A DNA stretch of 64,000 nucleotides from positions 1 through 64,000 of the forward strand of contig NZ_QLYX01000005.1 in assembly GCF_003289645.1 (NCBI RefSeq), in the 5' to 3' direction. Source of the stretch: Actinomadura craniellae. GTDB taxonomy: Bacteria > Actinomycetota > Actinomycetes > Streptosporangiales > Streptosporangiaceae. The position numbers and the translations under genes were made by a program. The notes beneath the pieces were generated by a model. It ran no database searches. It saw nothing but the letters and a program-made list of their open reading frames with translations, and was not told the DNA's origin. Shown here piece after piece: positions 34,802 to 43,453 of this stretch; positions within the stretch are counted from its first letter, which is position 1, and every line of letters begins with the position of its first letter.

Positions 34802-36685
34802 TCATGATCGCCGGTCGAGGATCGTGGCGAGACATCGTTCGGCGGGGCTGAGGTCGGCAGGTGGGGTGATGGATTCGGGGGGCCTGCGGTAGAGGTGGCC
34901 GAGAGGGCTGATCCAGGTGGTCCAGCCGCGGGCGTCACGGGTCACCGTCCAGCCGGCGTCCTTGAGGTCGTGGCACCAGGGGCATTTGGCGTCGGTGTTG
35001 TCGGGAGTGGTGGGTCCGCCGTGGGCGTGCGGGACGATGTGGTCGATTTCGGCGCGGCGGGCGGGGACGCGGCAGCCCGGTCCTCGGCAGGTGCGGTCAC
35101 GGGCGATGACGTAGGCCCGGTCACGAGGGGTGAGGAAGCGGCGGGGGTCACGCCAGGGCGGTGCCGCCCGCTCATCGAGGTCGCCGGCCGTCACCGGCTC
35201 TGACGGTTTCGCCGGTACTGGGGGGTTCACCGCCCGTGCGGGACCGGTGGAGGTGCCGTGGAAGTCGCGGTGCGGATCCTCTGTTCCAGGGGTGGACTGC
35301 TCCGCTGGTTCGCATGAGTCCATTGCTCGGATGGGATCGGTGGACCTGGGCCGGATGGCTGGCCCGGTGACGTACGGCGCGGAGGCGGTCGTCGGCCGAA
35401 TGGCACCGCCTTCCGGGCAGCTCGCATCCCCCTCCGACCGAGTGACACCAACCCCCGGCTGACTGGCGCCTCCCTCTGGCTGACTGACGCCACCCTCCGT
35501 CTGGGTGACGCCTCCCGCTGGCCGGACGGCACCTCCCTCCGACCGGAGGGCACCTGCCTCTGGCCTGGCGGCGCCTCCCTCCGACCGGAGGGCACCTGCC
35601 TCCGACCGTGGAGCATCTCCCTCTAGCCAGGGGGTAGCGGAGCTGGTGGTGCCACCGGGGCCAGTGGGGCGTTGGCGGGTGGTGCCGTGGTGGAGAAGCC
35701 GTCCGGTGATCGGGTCGGTGACCGAGTATGTCCAGGTCGTGTCGGGGGTGCGTGCGGCCTGAGTGGTGATCTGGCGGGCGATGTCGGCGATGACCGGGCC
35801 CCACCCGTCGAGGTCCGCGACGCGGTCGGCCAGGCCGAGCAGGGTGGGCAGGTCGGCGGTCAGTTCCACCACTCCGCGCCGGGCTACTGGACCGGGGCCG
35901 TTCCAGGTACCGTCGAGCAGGCCGAGGTAGACGTCGGCGCGGATCTGGTCCATCGGGCGGGTGTCACCGGACCGCTTGGTCGCGCGGGCGATCGCGTCGA
36001 CCCGCTCGTAGGCGGCCGCGGCAGGGCCGACCGGCAGCCCGGACCCGGTCAGGTACGCGGTACCGTCCCAGGATGTGCCGGCCGTCACCTTGCATTCGGC
36101 CACGCCCTGCTCGTAGTTACACCTGCGCACCTCGGGGTCGGCTTCCATGGCCAGCCGGCGCAGCCGGTACGCCAGTTGCCCGGTCGTCAGTGCCGGAGCG
36201 TCCGGCAGCACCTGGGCCGTGACCTGTCGGGCGGTGGGCTCGGGCAGCGTCCTGGTCTCCCGCACGAACACCTTCGCCCGGGGCACGTCGATCAAACCGT
36301 CGAGCAGTGCCGAATGGACGGCGGGAAGGCGCTCGACGATCAGCCATGCGTCCTCCAGTACGCCGCCCGCCGTTGATTTCGGCATCGTCAACGCGGCGGC
36401 GACCTCGGCGGTCGCGAACTTCGTGAGGTCGGTGTCGCACACCCCTGGGAGGCCGGCGATCTCATCGCCCACCCGGTCGGCCACCGCTACCAGAACCGCG
36501 TACAGCCCGGCCTGCTCGTGGGCGACCTGCCGGGCCCTGGCCCGCAGCATCACCACCGTGTCGTACCCCGACAGCCGGGTCACGTCCACCAAGGCCAGTG
36601 CCGCGGCCAGCTCCGGGCCTGGCGGTAACTCCGCCAGCGCTTCGGGCAGGACGGCACCACCCTGGGGAACCACCTCCGAGAGCAC
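34802..36685 (-). CDS. DUF222/HNH endonuclease-like protein (13E12 type) with heptad repeats
   Basis: A 627-residue protein. The N-terminal 330 residues match DUF222 of the actinobacterial 13E12 repeat family (ALALVDVTRLSGYDTVVMLRARARQ, TKFATAEVAAALTM, MDQIRADVYLGLLDG). The C-terminal 110 residues are an HNH nuclease: CRGPGCRVPARRAEIDHIVP, then HGGPTTPDNTDAKCPWCHDLKD, with both zinc CxxC pairs and the catalytic His. Between them lie eleven copies of a 7-residue repeat (consensus SEGGAxR). Start GTG 36685 has GGAGG eight bases upstream. An SOS-box-like palindrome precedes it. These proteins are often mobile or multi-copy. Confidence 0.9.
   Translation of the reverse strand: MLSEVVPQGGAVLPEALAELPPGPELAAALALVDVTRLSGYDTVVMLRARARQVAHEQAGLYAVLVAVADRVGDEIAGLPGVCDTDLTKFATAEVAAALTMPKSTAGGVLEDAWLIVERLPAVHSALLDGLIDVPRAKVFVRETRTLPEPTARQVTAQVLPDAPALTTGQLAYRLRRLAMEADPEVRRCNYEQGVAECKVTAGTSWDGTAYLTGSGLPVGPAAAAYERVDAIARATKRSGDTRPMDQIRADVYLGLLDGTWNGPGPVARRGVVELTADLPTLLGLADRVADLDGWGPVIADIARQITTQAARTPDTTWTYSVTDPITGRLLHHGTTRQRPTGPGGTTSSATPWLEGDAPRSEAGALRSEGGAARPEAGALRSEGGAVRPAGGVTQTEGGVSQPEGGASQPGVGVTRSEGDASCPEGGAIRPTTASAPYVTGPAIRPRSTDPIRAMDSCEPAEQSTPGTEDPHRDFHGTSTGPARAVNPPVPAKPSEPVTAGDLDERAAPPWRDPRRFLTPRDRAYVIARDRTCRGPGCRVPARRAEIDHIVPHAHGGPTTPDNTDAKCPWCHDLKDAGWTVTRDARGWTTWISPLGHLYRRPPESITPPADLSPAERCLATILDRRS
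35402..35632 (-). repeat. Eleven tandem 21-bp repeats inside the HNH gene
   Basis: Eleven consecutive 21-base units, each like GGCACCTCCCTCCGACCGGA on the plus strand, encode eleven heptapeptides of the pattern (S/P)-E-(G/A)-G-A-x-R on the minus strand. Units differ at several positions, so the array is not freshly expanded. Length changes in whole units keep the frame. Confidence 0.88.
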
Positions 36686-36705
36686 CTGACCCACCTCCGC
36701 AGGAT

Positions 36706-36721
36706 TCGAACATATGTTCAC
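36706..36721 (-). promoter_or_regulatory. SOS (LexA) box-like palindrome before the HNH gene
   Basis: TCGAACATATGTTCAC matches the actinobacterial SOS consensus TCGAAC-N4-GTTCGA at 10 of 12 fixed positions, with a perfect GAACATATGTTC core. It lies 21 bases before the start codon. Several 13E12-like genes of mycobacteria are known members of the LexA regulon. Confidence 0.65.
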
Positions 36722-36949
36722 ACAGTAGCAGGCTGGCCACTCAGCGCAATGGCTTTCGCAAGGCTTCCGGCCGGCCGGACGGACGCCGGGCTGCGCGGGC
36801 CGGCGGATCGCTGGGCCCGGAACTCGCCCTGGCTCGCCACGGCACCAGGCCACACGGCCCGGTGGATCCCGCCCGGGCCTGGATGAGGGGTGGCGAGAAC
36901 CAGCCCTCATCCAGGCCTGGGCGGCAGGGTCGGCGGGAGCGTCGCCCGC

Positions 36950-37396
36950 CTACTCGGCGACACTCCTGAGCAGGAGCACCGCATGGCCGGCGAAGCGCCG
37001 CTCCGCTTCCGGGGCATCGTCGAAGTCCCAGATATGGCGGAGGAAGGGGTCGTCGCCGACCCAGCGGGGGTAGCCGGTGTGGCCTGGCTGGAGTTCGATG
37101 TCAGCCGGCCTGGCCGCGATGTCGATGGGAGAGCCGTCGGGTGTCGGTTCGCCGCCGGCGAGCACGTCCCGGATGGAGCCGGGTCGCCACCGGTAACCCT
37201 TCTCGATCTTCGCCAGGGTGGGCGGGGCGAAGTTTCGCCGCCTGACCTTCTCGATGTCCTGGACCAGCTTGTAGTTCAAGCCGGTGGCCGCGCAGAACTT
37301 CTTGCGATCGTCGTATTCCGAGCCGAGGTGCACCCGGCGCTCGACAAGCAGGTGGCTCAGGCGCCGCCACGGGTCGTCTGCCGAGTCTGTCGGCAT
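36950..37396 (-). CDS. Helix-turn-helix protein, divergent partner of a small XRE-like protein
   Basis: A 148-residue protein. Residues 10-75 resemble an XRE-type helix-turn-helix (WRRLSHLLVERRVHLG, RKKFCAATGLNYKLVQDIEK, LAKIEKGYRWRPGSIRDVLAGG). The C-terminal half is acidic and aromatic (GYPRWVGDDPFLRHIWDFDD) with no family I recognise. ATG 37396 has GGAGG upstream. The promoter region is shared with the divergent small XRE gene and contains three copies of AGTARGACTC. Confidence 0.7.
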   Translation of the reverse strand: MPTDSADDPWRRLSHLLVERRVHLGSEYDDRKKFCAATGLNYKLVQDIEKVRRRNFAPPTLAKIEKGYRWRPGSIRDVLAGGEPTPDGSPIDIAARPADIELQPGHTGYPRWVGDDPFLRHIWDFDDAPEAERRFAGHAVLLLRSVAE

Positions 37397-37438
37397 AGGA
37401 CAGCCCCCTCCAGGCATCGCGTGAATCGAGATGTACTC

Positions 37439-37583
37439 AGTAAGACTCTAAGAGAGTAACGGACATTTCATCGAACCATCCTGGTCATGAGAGCAGAGCC
37501 CGACTCCTTGCAGCTCACAGTGCTGAAAGTAGGACTCGACCGGCCCGGGAGCGGGCTTGCCCACAATCCAACTGAGTCCTACT
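37439..37583. promoter_or_regulatory. Three operator-like repeats between two divergent HTH genes
   Basis: AGTAAGACTC at 37439-37448, AGTAGGACTC at 37528-37537, and its exact reverse complement GAGTCCTACT at 37574-37583. The last two form a perfect inverted repeat. ACTCT-AAG-AGAGT at 37445-37457 overlaps the first. The right copy overlaps the -10 of the rightward gene. Confidence 0.65.
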
Positions 37584-37591
37584 GTCTCCGT
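37557..37591 (+). promoter_or_regulatory. Leaderless promoter of the small XRE gene
   Basis: TTGCCC (37557-37562), a 17-base spacer, and TACTGT (37580-37585) lie six bases before ATG 37592. No ribosome site is present, consistent with a leaderless transcript starting at the A of ATG. Confidence 0.6.
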
Positions 37592-37840
37592 ATGCCTCCT
37601 ACACCCACGGCCGTCCCCAACGGGGTGCGCATCAGGGAACTGCGGGAGGGCACTGGCCTGAGCGCCGCCGAACTCGCCCGCAAGCTCCGCCGCCATGTCA
37701 CCACCATCCAGAACGCCGAGCGCGGCAGACCCGTCTCACTGATCTTGATCGGCCAGCTCGCCCGGGCGCTCGGGGTCCCACCGGTGGAACTCATCGCCGT
37801 CGAGCCGGCGGCCGACAGGCCGGACCAGACCGTGCGGTGA
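37592..37840 (+). CDS. Small XRE-family DNA-binding protein
   Basis: An 82-residue protein that is almost entirely an XRE/Cro-type helix-turn-helix: NGVRIRELREGTGLSAAELARKLRRHVTTIQNAERG, then ILIGQLARALGVPPVEL. The C-terminal ten residues are polar. It is divergent from another HTH protein and its promoter overlaps an operator-like repeat, so autorepression is likely. The pair could control a nearby or distant unit; neither downstream neighbour is an obvious toxin. Confidence 0.85.
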   Translation: MPPTPTAVPNGVRIRELREGTGLSAAELARKLRRHVTTIQNAERGRPVSLILIGQLARALGVPPVELIAVEPAADRPDQTVR

Positions 37841-37894
37841 CGAGGGGATCAGCGGCGGTGTGCCTGGTCCCGGATAGGGTGCGCCTGTCCCCGC

Positions 37895-38767
37895 TCAGCG
37901 GGGCGGAGGGCCCAGAAGCCGTCCAGGTCCGCCCTCGACGGCACCCGGTCGAGGGCCGTACCAGGGGGTGGGCGGAGCCGGGGCGAGGATGCCGGCGGGG
38001 GTGTGCCCGGCGACGGGCACGTCGCGGAGGGTTTCGCGGGCGCTGACCGGCGGGTGGCTCTGCAGGGGCACGGTCGGGTGGTCGTGGCCGGGTGGCGGTG
38101 GTTGCTCGCGCATGCCCGCGAAGGGGTTGCGCCAGACGAACGCGCGGGGTGTGTGCCAGCCGTAGTGCAGGCCGAGTAGCCGCAGGCCGATGGCGAACAT
38201 GGCGGTGACCACGGCGGTGAAGGCGTTCAGCGCCCCGAGGGCGTCGAGCACGGCCACCAGGCTCGCGCCCACCAGGGCGGGCAGGATGTAGAGGTCGCGG
38301 CTCCACCGCAGCAGGGCCGGGACCTCGGCCGCGAGCACGCTGCTCAGCACCCCGCCGCCCACGGCTCCGGCCATGCCCAGCGGGATGGCCGCGGTCAGGC
38401 CGAAGCCGTGGGTGAGCGCCTTGATCGTCCCGGTGACGCTGAAGAGGCCCAGGGCCGCCACGTCCAGCAGGTCGACCACCTCGGGCAACCGGTCGTGGCG
38501 GTGGATGCGGGAGCTGAAGAAGACGGCCAGGGCCGCGGTGACGGGCACCAGGTGGTAGCCGAGGTCGGTGAAGGCGACCGGTGTGACCCCGATGACCAGG
38601 TCCCGGAACAGGCCTCCGCCCAGGCCCGCCGCCTCGGCCATGATGATCGTCCCGAAGATGTCGAAGTCCTTGCGGACGGCGAGGAACGCACCTGAAAGGG
38701 CGAACGCGAAAATGCCCAGCAGGTCCATCGAATAGAGAACGACGTCACTCAACGTACTTATCGGCAT
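37895..38767 (-). CDS. TRIC-type (UPF0126) cation channel-like membrane protein
   Basis: A 290-residue protein. The first 200 residues carry two tandem UPF0126/TRIC units of three helices each: LLGIFAFALSGAFLAVRKDFDIFG ... GGGLFRDLVIG, and LGLFSVTGTIKALTHGFGL ... GGGVLSSVLAAEVP. Bacterial TRIC proteins form trimeric K+/Na+-permeable pores. The usual length is near 205; here a 90-residue Pro/His-rich cytosolic or periplasmic tail is added. ATG 38767 has GGGAG close upstream. It is convergent with the small XRE gene. Confidence 0.85.
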   Translation of the reverse strand: MPISTLSDVVLYSMDLLGIFAFALSGAFLAVRKDFDIFGTIIMAEAAGLGGGLFRDLVIGVTPVAFTDLGYHLVPVTAALAVFFSSRIHRHDRLPEVVDLLDVAALGLFSVTGTIKALTHGFGLTAAIPLGMAGAVGGGVLSSVLAAEVPALLRWSRDLYILPALVGASLVAVLDALGALNAFTAVVTAMFAIGLRLLGLHYGWHTPRAFVWRNPFAGMREQPPPPGHDHPTVPLQSHPPVSARETLRDVPVAGHTPAGILAPAPPTPWYGPRPGAVEGGPGRLLGPPPR

Positions 38768-39123
38768 GGCTCCCTGCTTTCGACGCACCGCAGCAGCCGG
38801 TCTGCGCTCCAAGGCCGTTACGACCTGGCGCTGATCGCACCCTTAATTGTGCACAGGAGGATCTGACACCGTACATCGGGACGCCCATGCCGGGAACGGT
38901 GGATTTCCGATGGACGCCGGCCCAGAAAAGCCTCTGAACAGCCAGGATAGGCGACTCCATGAATCCGCTGGCGGCATTCCTCGAACGCCCCGAATCGGAT
39001 GACGTCCCACCTCACCAAGGACGCGATCCGGATTCACACCGGATCACTTGCGGGTCTGGGCAACGGCACAGGAGCCCGTTCCGAAAGGGCAGCCGAATTG
39101 CCCTTCCGTCCTCCCTGTCGGGC
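38768..39123. other. 356-bp intergenic region
   Basis: No gene seen. It lies upstream of the TRIC gene and downstream of the fumarylacetoacetase gene. A small hairpin GGGCA-N7-TGCCC near 39090 could end the latter transcript. Confidence 0.45.
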
Positions 39124-40305
39124 TCATCGTCCCGGCGCCGGGACGATGCGGCCACGTACCTCGCCGAAGCCGATCCGGCCGCCGCCCGTGCCGGGTGCGG
39201 TGGCCGAGATCGCGACCTCGTCGCCGTCGAGCAGGAAGGTGCGCTCGTTCCCGTTCACCGTGACCGGTTCCCGGCCGTCCCAGGTCAGTTCGATGAACGC
39301 GCCGCGCTGGTCCCGCTCGGGTCCGGAGATCGTGCCCGAGGCGTAGAGGTCGCCGGTGCGGGTCGCGGCGCCGTTGACGGTCATGTGGGCGAGCATCTGC
39401 GCGGGCGACCAGTACATCTGCCGGTACGGCGGCCGGGCCACCTCCTGGCCGTTCCATCCGACGGAAAGGTCCACGTCCAGCCCCCACGGCTGGTGTTCCC
39501 GCAGGTAGGGCAGCGGTTCCGGGTCCTGGACGGGGGTGTTCACCCGGGCCGCCGCCAGCGCGGGGAGCGGGACGACCCACGGCGCGACGGACGTGGCGAA
39601 GCTCTTGCCGAGGAAGGGGCCCAGCGGCGCGTACTCCCAGGCCTGGATGTCGCGGGCCGACCAGTCGTTGACGAGCACCGCACCGAACACCCGCTCGGGG
39701 AACTCCTCGCAGGTCACCTGGGTGCCCAGGGGCGAGCCGACACCGACGACGAACCCCAGTTCTGCCTCGATGTCGAGCTTGCGGGACGGGCCGAAGCCGG
39801 GCCCGCCCGCACCGTCGGCCGGCCGCCGCTGGCCGAGGGGGCGCACGATGTCCGTCCCCGACACCACGACCGTGCCGGCGCGGCCGTGGTAGCCGACCGG
39901 CAGGTGCTTCCAGTTGGGCAGCAGCGGCGCGGCGTCAGGGCGGAAGATCCGGCCGAGGTTGGTGGCGTGGTGCTCGGACGCGTAGAAGTCCACGTAGTCG
40001 GCGACCTCCACGGGCAGGTGCAACCGCACCTCGCCGACCGGGTGCACCGCGGCGTCGGGCACTCCGGCCGAGACCAGTTCGGCGATCCGCTCCCGTACCT
40101 GCGCCCAGCGCTCGGGCCCCTGCGCCATGAAGGCGTTGAGCGCGGGGCGGGCGAACACCTCGTCGCCCAGGGCGACGGCCAGGTCCACGACGGAGTCCGC
40201 GACGCGAACGCCGACCCGGGGCGCGGTCCCCGGGGTGGAGAACACGCCGTAGGGCAGGTTGGCGAGCCCGAAGAGCGACCCCTCGGGGATGTCGATCACG
40301 GCCAT
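39124..40305 (-). CDS. fahA: Fumarylacetoacetase
   Basis: A 393-residue FAH enzyme with an N-terminal SH3-like domain (SLFGLANLPYGVFST) and the mixed-beta catalytic domain: DYVDFYASEHHATNLGRIFR (metal ligand region), PVGYHGRAGTVV, KLDIEAELGFVVG (metal Glu), DWSARDIQAWEYAPLGPFLGK and SGTISGPE. It cleaves fumarylacetoacetate to fumarate and acetoacetate, the last step of tyrosine degradation. Homogentisate dioxygenase is not in the window. ATG 40305 has AAGGGA upstream. Confidence 0.95.
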   Translation of the reverse strand: MAVIDIPEGSLFGLANLPYGVFSTPGTAPRVGVRVADSVVDLAVALGDEVFARPALNAFMAQGPERWAQVRERIAELVSAGVPDAAVHPVGEVRLHLPVEVADYVDFYASEHHATNLGRIFRPDAAPLLPNWKHLPVGYHGRAGTVVVSGTDIVRPLGQRRPADGAGGPGFGPSRKLDIEAELGFVVGVGSPLGTQVTCEEFPERVFGAVLVNDWSARDIQAWEYAPLGPFLGKSFATSVAPWVVPLPALAAARVNTPVQDPEPLPYLREHQPWGLDVDLSVGWNGQEVARPPYRQMYWSPAQMLAHMTVNGAATRTGDLYASGTISGPERDQRGAFIELTWDGREPVTVNGNERTFLLDGDEVAISATAPGTGGGRIGFGEVRGRIVPAPGR

Positions 40306-40557
40306 GTACGGGTTCCCTTCTCCGCCGGCGGCCGGGGCGGCGCCGACGGTCGATGATGCCGCAGGGCGGGAACCGGACGCGGACCGGGACCCGCGGTGCC
40401 TCCCGATCGGTACCTCCCCGCGAGGCCGGTGGGGGCACGTGCGGTTATGCGCACTCTCAGGGATCGACAAATCCCGCGGCGAGCGCCGGACCGGGCCGGT
40501 CGGTGACTGGTTGCATCGGCCCATCGGTACAGGTCTCTTCGGGGGAGGTGGTCCGCC

Positions 40558-41568
40558 GTGGCGGAACTCGGCGGCCGGGACACGGATCGATCGGTTCGGC
40601 GAAGAAGGCTCGGCTCAGTCGTGGCGGGGACCGTGCTGGGCACGGCCCTGTTCCAGGGCCCGGCGTCCGCCGCCGAGAACCCGTGCCGGTCCTCCCTGCG
40701 GATCCTGAGCGGCACGGCCCTCTGCGAGGACGTGCTGCACGGCGTCGTGCCGGACCGCACCGCCGGGTGGGTCGCGGAACGGCCCCTGCCCGGCGACCCG
40801 CGGACGGCGCGCCCCGCGAAGCCCGTCCGGAAGGCGGAACCACGGCACGAGCCGGCCCAGCGGGAAAGCGTCCGGCGGACCTGGGCGGAGCCGGACTGGA
40901 CCGTCCAGGCCGAATCCGTCCGGCGGACCGCACGGGAGGAGGACCGGACCGGCCCGGACCTGCCTTCGCCGGCCCCGGCCGAGGTGGCGCCGCGGCGGAC
41001 CGGGATGCCCTGGCTGCTGGGCGGCGGCCTGCCCGCGCTGTTCCTGCTGTTCGCCGGGACGGCGTTCGTCGGGCGTCGCCGGCTCGGCCTGCTGCGCCCC
41101 GCCGACCACGAGGACTCATCTGTGATGGATTTGCATGCACTGCCCGGCCTCGTGCTGGCCGGCCCGGGAGGCGAGGACGCCGCCCGCCACATGGTGATCG
41201 ACGCGCTCGTCCGCACCGACGAGCACATCGAGGTCATCATCGACCAGGCCGACGCCGAGCACCTGCTCGAAGCGGGCCCGGAGGCCGAAGACCGGTTCCC
41301 CTATCTGGTGATCACGGCCGGGCCGGCGCAGACGCGCTCCTACCTGGAGACTCCCGGCCCGTACCGTCTCGTCATCACCAGCGGTGACGGCGCCGACCTG
41401 GCCGATGTCCGGCAGGCCACGATCGTCGCCCTGACCCCCGGCGCGTACCCGCCGGTGGAGGTCGCGGAGGACGGGGCGGTCACCGTCCCGCCCGGCGGCC
41501 CGGCGCTGCCGGCCCGGCTGCCCGTCCTGCCGCTCCCCGAGGCCTGTGCCAGGCTGCACCGGGACTGA
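40558..41568 (+). CDS. Membrane protein of unknown function with signal-like N-terminus
   Basis: A 336-residue protein. Residues 17-38 form a signal-like segment (LGSVVAGTVLGTALFQGPASA). A charged Arg/Pro/Glu-rich extracellular stretch with two cysteines (PCRSS, LCEDV) follows to about 145, and one membrane helix lies at about 149-171 (WLLGGGLPALFLLFAGTAFV). The last 160 residues are a cytosolic alpha/beta domain (GLVLAGPGGEDAARHMVIDALV, PYLVITAGP, PYRLVITSG) resembling the cytosolic part of some LysM/BTAD regulator neighbours. GTG 40558 has GGGAGG nine bases upstream. It ends two bases before the convergent cyclase gene. Function unknown. Confidence 0.6.
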   Translation: MAELGGRDTDRSVRRRRLGSVVAGTVLGTALFQGPASAAENPCRSSLRILSGTALCEDVLHGVVPDRTAGWVAERPLPGDPRTARPAKPVRKAEPRHEPAQRESVRRTWAEPDWTVQAESVRRTAREEDRTGPDLPSPAPAEVAPRRTGMPWLLGGGLPALFLLFAGTAFVGRRRLGLLRPADHEDSSVMDLHALPGLVLAGPGGEDAARHMVIDALVRTDEHIEVIIDQADAEHLLEAGPEAEDRFPYLVITAGPAQTRSYLETPGPYRLVITSGDGADLADVRQATIVALTPGAYPPVEVAEDGAVTVPPGGPALPARLPVLPLPEACARLHRD

Positions 41569-41570
41569 GG

Positions 41571-42560
41571 TCAGCCGCGCCGCAGGGTGTAGGGACGGAC
41601 TTTCCCCAGCCCCTGGAGGTGGCGGGGACGCAACCCGGAGGTGGCGTACGGCGCCGTGTTCGCCAGGGTCAGCGCCAGGGCGGAGTCGACCAGCACCGAC
41701 CCCGAGTAGGCGATCGCGGTGAGCCGGGCGGCCAGGTTGACCGGGGTGCCGAACACGTCGCCGAGCCGGAGGATGACCTCGCCGTAGGCCAGGCCGACCC
41801 TGACCCGGGGGAAGGCGGCGTCGGCGTCGCAGCGTTCGGCGATCAGCAACCCGATCTCGGCGGCCCGCGCGGGGTCGTCCGCGGTGAACAGCACCTCGTC
41901 GCCGAGCGTCTTCACCAGCCGCCCGCCCAGCTCGGCGATGATCTCCGCGGCGACCGCCTCGAACCGTTCCACGAAGCCGGCGAGTTCGTCGCCGTCCATC
42001 TGGCGGCTGAGCCGGGTGAAGGAGACCACGTCGGCGAAGCCCACCGTGAGCAGCGCGGTGCCGGCGCCCGGGTCGGCGGTCGCCGCGGCGGCGGTGGACA
42101 TCGTCCGCAGCCCGGCCGCGGCGAGTTGCCTGCGCCAGCCGTGCATCAGCAGCCGTTCGAAGGAGGGGCGCAGCTCGGCGGTGGCGGTGAGGGCCGCGGC
42201 GACCAGGGTCTCGTCGACCGGTTCGCCGTCCGGGACGGCCTCGGCCATCCGTTGCAGCCAGACCCCGCCCAGCCAGTTCGCCAGCCGTCCCATGGTGGTG
42301 CCCACGGCGCGGGACAGGGTGAGCACCATCTCCTCGTCGATCAGGTCGCTGCCCAGCAGTTCCCGGATCTCGCGCAGCGCCTCGACGTCGTGGTCGGTGA
42401 AGGCGATCTCGTCCTCGCCTGGTGCGGGGAAGCCGAGGGCCCGCCAGATGCGCAGCCCGAATTCCTGCGAGATGCCCGACAGCTGCTCGACCTCGGCGCG
42501 GGTGTGGCGGGGCGGGCCGCCCAGCAGGATCTCCACCACGTCCTGGTCGGATGTGGACAC
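41571..42560 (-). CDS. Class III adenylate/guanylate cyclase with N-terminal regulatory domain
   Basis: A 329-residue cyclase. Residues 1-150 are a helical domain like the autoinhibitory, pH-responsive N-terminus of mycobacterial Rv1264. The catalytic domain has GFADVVSFTRLSRQMDG (metal Asp), GGRLVKTLGDEVLF (substrate Lys and second metal Asp) and GTPVNLAARLTAIA (transition-state Asn and Arg). All catalytic residues seem present, so it should make cAMP as a homodimer. GTG 42560 has GGAGG six bases upstream. It is divergent from a MerR-type regulator. Confidence 0.9.
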   Translation of the reverse strand: MSTSDQDVVEILLGGPPRHTRAEVEQLSGISQEFGLRIWRALGFPAPGEDEIAFTDHDVEALREIRELLGSDLIDEEMVLTLSRAVGTTMGRLANWLGGVWLQRMAEAVPDGEPVDETLVAAALTATAELRPSFERLLMHGWRRQLAAAGLRTMSTAAAATADPGAGTALLTVGFADVVSFTRLSRQMDGDELAGFVERFEAVAAEIIAELGGRLVKTLGDEVLFTADDPARAAEIGLLIAERCDADAAFPRVRVGLAYGEVILRLGDVFGTPVNLAARLTAIAYSGSVLVDSALALTLANTAPYATSGLRPRHLQGLGKVRPYTLRRG

Positions 42561-42679
42561 CAGCGACCTCCCCGCACCGAGCCGAATTGACCATCATCCT
42601 ATGGGCCATCAACCAATGTAACAATGGCATCGTAAGATCTGGCTGGTCCGGGCTCGAACGATCCGACGAGTTGGGTGGC

Positions 42680-43453
42680 ATGGCCGAATACCGAATCGAC
42701 GAGTTGGCGCAGGTGGCCGGGACGACCGTGCGCAACATCCGCGCGTACCAGGACCGCGGCCTGCTGCCTCCCCCGCGGCTGGCCGGCCGGGTCGGCTACT
42801 ACGACGACTCCCACCTCGCCCGGCTCCGGCTGATCGGCAAGCTGCTGGGCCGCGGCTACACCTTCGCCGTGATCAAGGATCTGCTCGCCGCCTGGGAGCA
42901 GGGCCGGGACGTCAGCGAAGTGCTCGGCATGGAGAAGGTCCTCACCGACCCCTGGTCCGACGAGATCCCCGGCTACGTGACCCGCGAGGAACTGATCGGC
43001 TCCTTCGGCGGCGTCGCCGAGACCGAGATCCCCGGTGCGATCGAGCGCGCCGTCGAGCTCGGCCTGCTGGAGCCCGCAGGCGACCGGTTCAAGGTGCCCA
43101 GCCCGCGGTTGCTGCACGTCGGCGCGGAACTGGTGGCGGCGGGGGTCCCGCTGCCCGCGGTGCTCGACATCGCCGAGGAGATCCGGCGGGACTGCGAAAT
43201 GATCGCCGGCCGCTTCGTCCAGCTCGTCCGGACGCACGTGTTCGACCTGCTGAACCCCGAACTGGACGACGCCGACATCAGCGAGCGCGCCGCGGTGGTG
43301 CGGCGGATGCGCCCGCTGGTGCAGATGGCCGTCGAACCGTTCATCGCCCGGGCCATGGAGACCCAGATCCAGCACGCCCTGGGCGACCAGCTGGAGCAGG
43401 TCCTGGAGCACCTGCGCGGCCTCACAACAGGGACAGCCCCCAGGTCACCTTGA
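42680..43453 (+). CDS. MerR-type transcriptional regulator
   Basis: A 257-residue regulator. The MerR winged helix is at 4-70 (RIDELAQVAGTTVRNIRAYQDRGLLPPPR, YYDDSHLARLRLIGKLLGRG). The long C-terminal part is helical and contains VTREELIGSFGG and RMRPLVQMAVEPFIARAMETQ, as in a group of actinobacterial MerR proteins with a large C-domain. ATG 42680 has GGGTGG close upstream. It diverges from the cyclase gene (119-base gap), and its 3' end overlaps the convergent sigma factor gene by 32 bases. Confidence 0.87.
   Translation: MAEYRIDELAQVAGTTVRNIRAYQDRGLLPPPRLAGRVGYYDDSHLARLRLIGKLLGRGYTFAVIKDLLAAWEQGRDVSEVLGMEKVLTDPWSDEIPGYVTREELIGSFGGVAETEIPGAIERAVELGLLEPAGDRFKVPSPRLLHVGAELVAAGVPLPAVLDIAEEIRRDCEMIAGRFVQLVRTHVFDLLNPELDDADISERAAVVRRMRPLVQMAVEPFIARAMETQIQHALGDQLEQVLEHLRGLTTGTAPRSP

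Noticed and set aside
34231-34938. Minus-strand open frame with a hydrophobic patch between the EEP hydrolase and HNH genes
   Set aside because: No plausible start or ribosome site, it overlaps both neighbouring genes, and the codon bias is poor.
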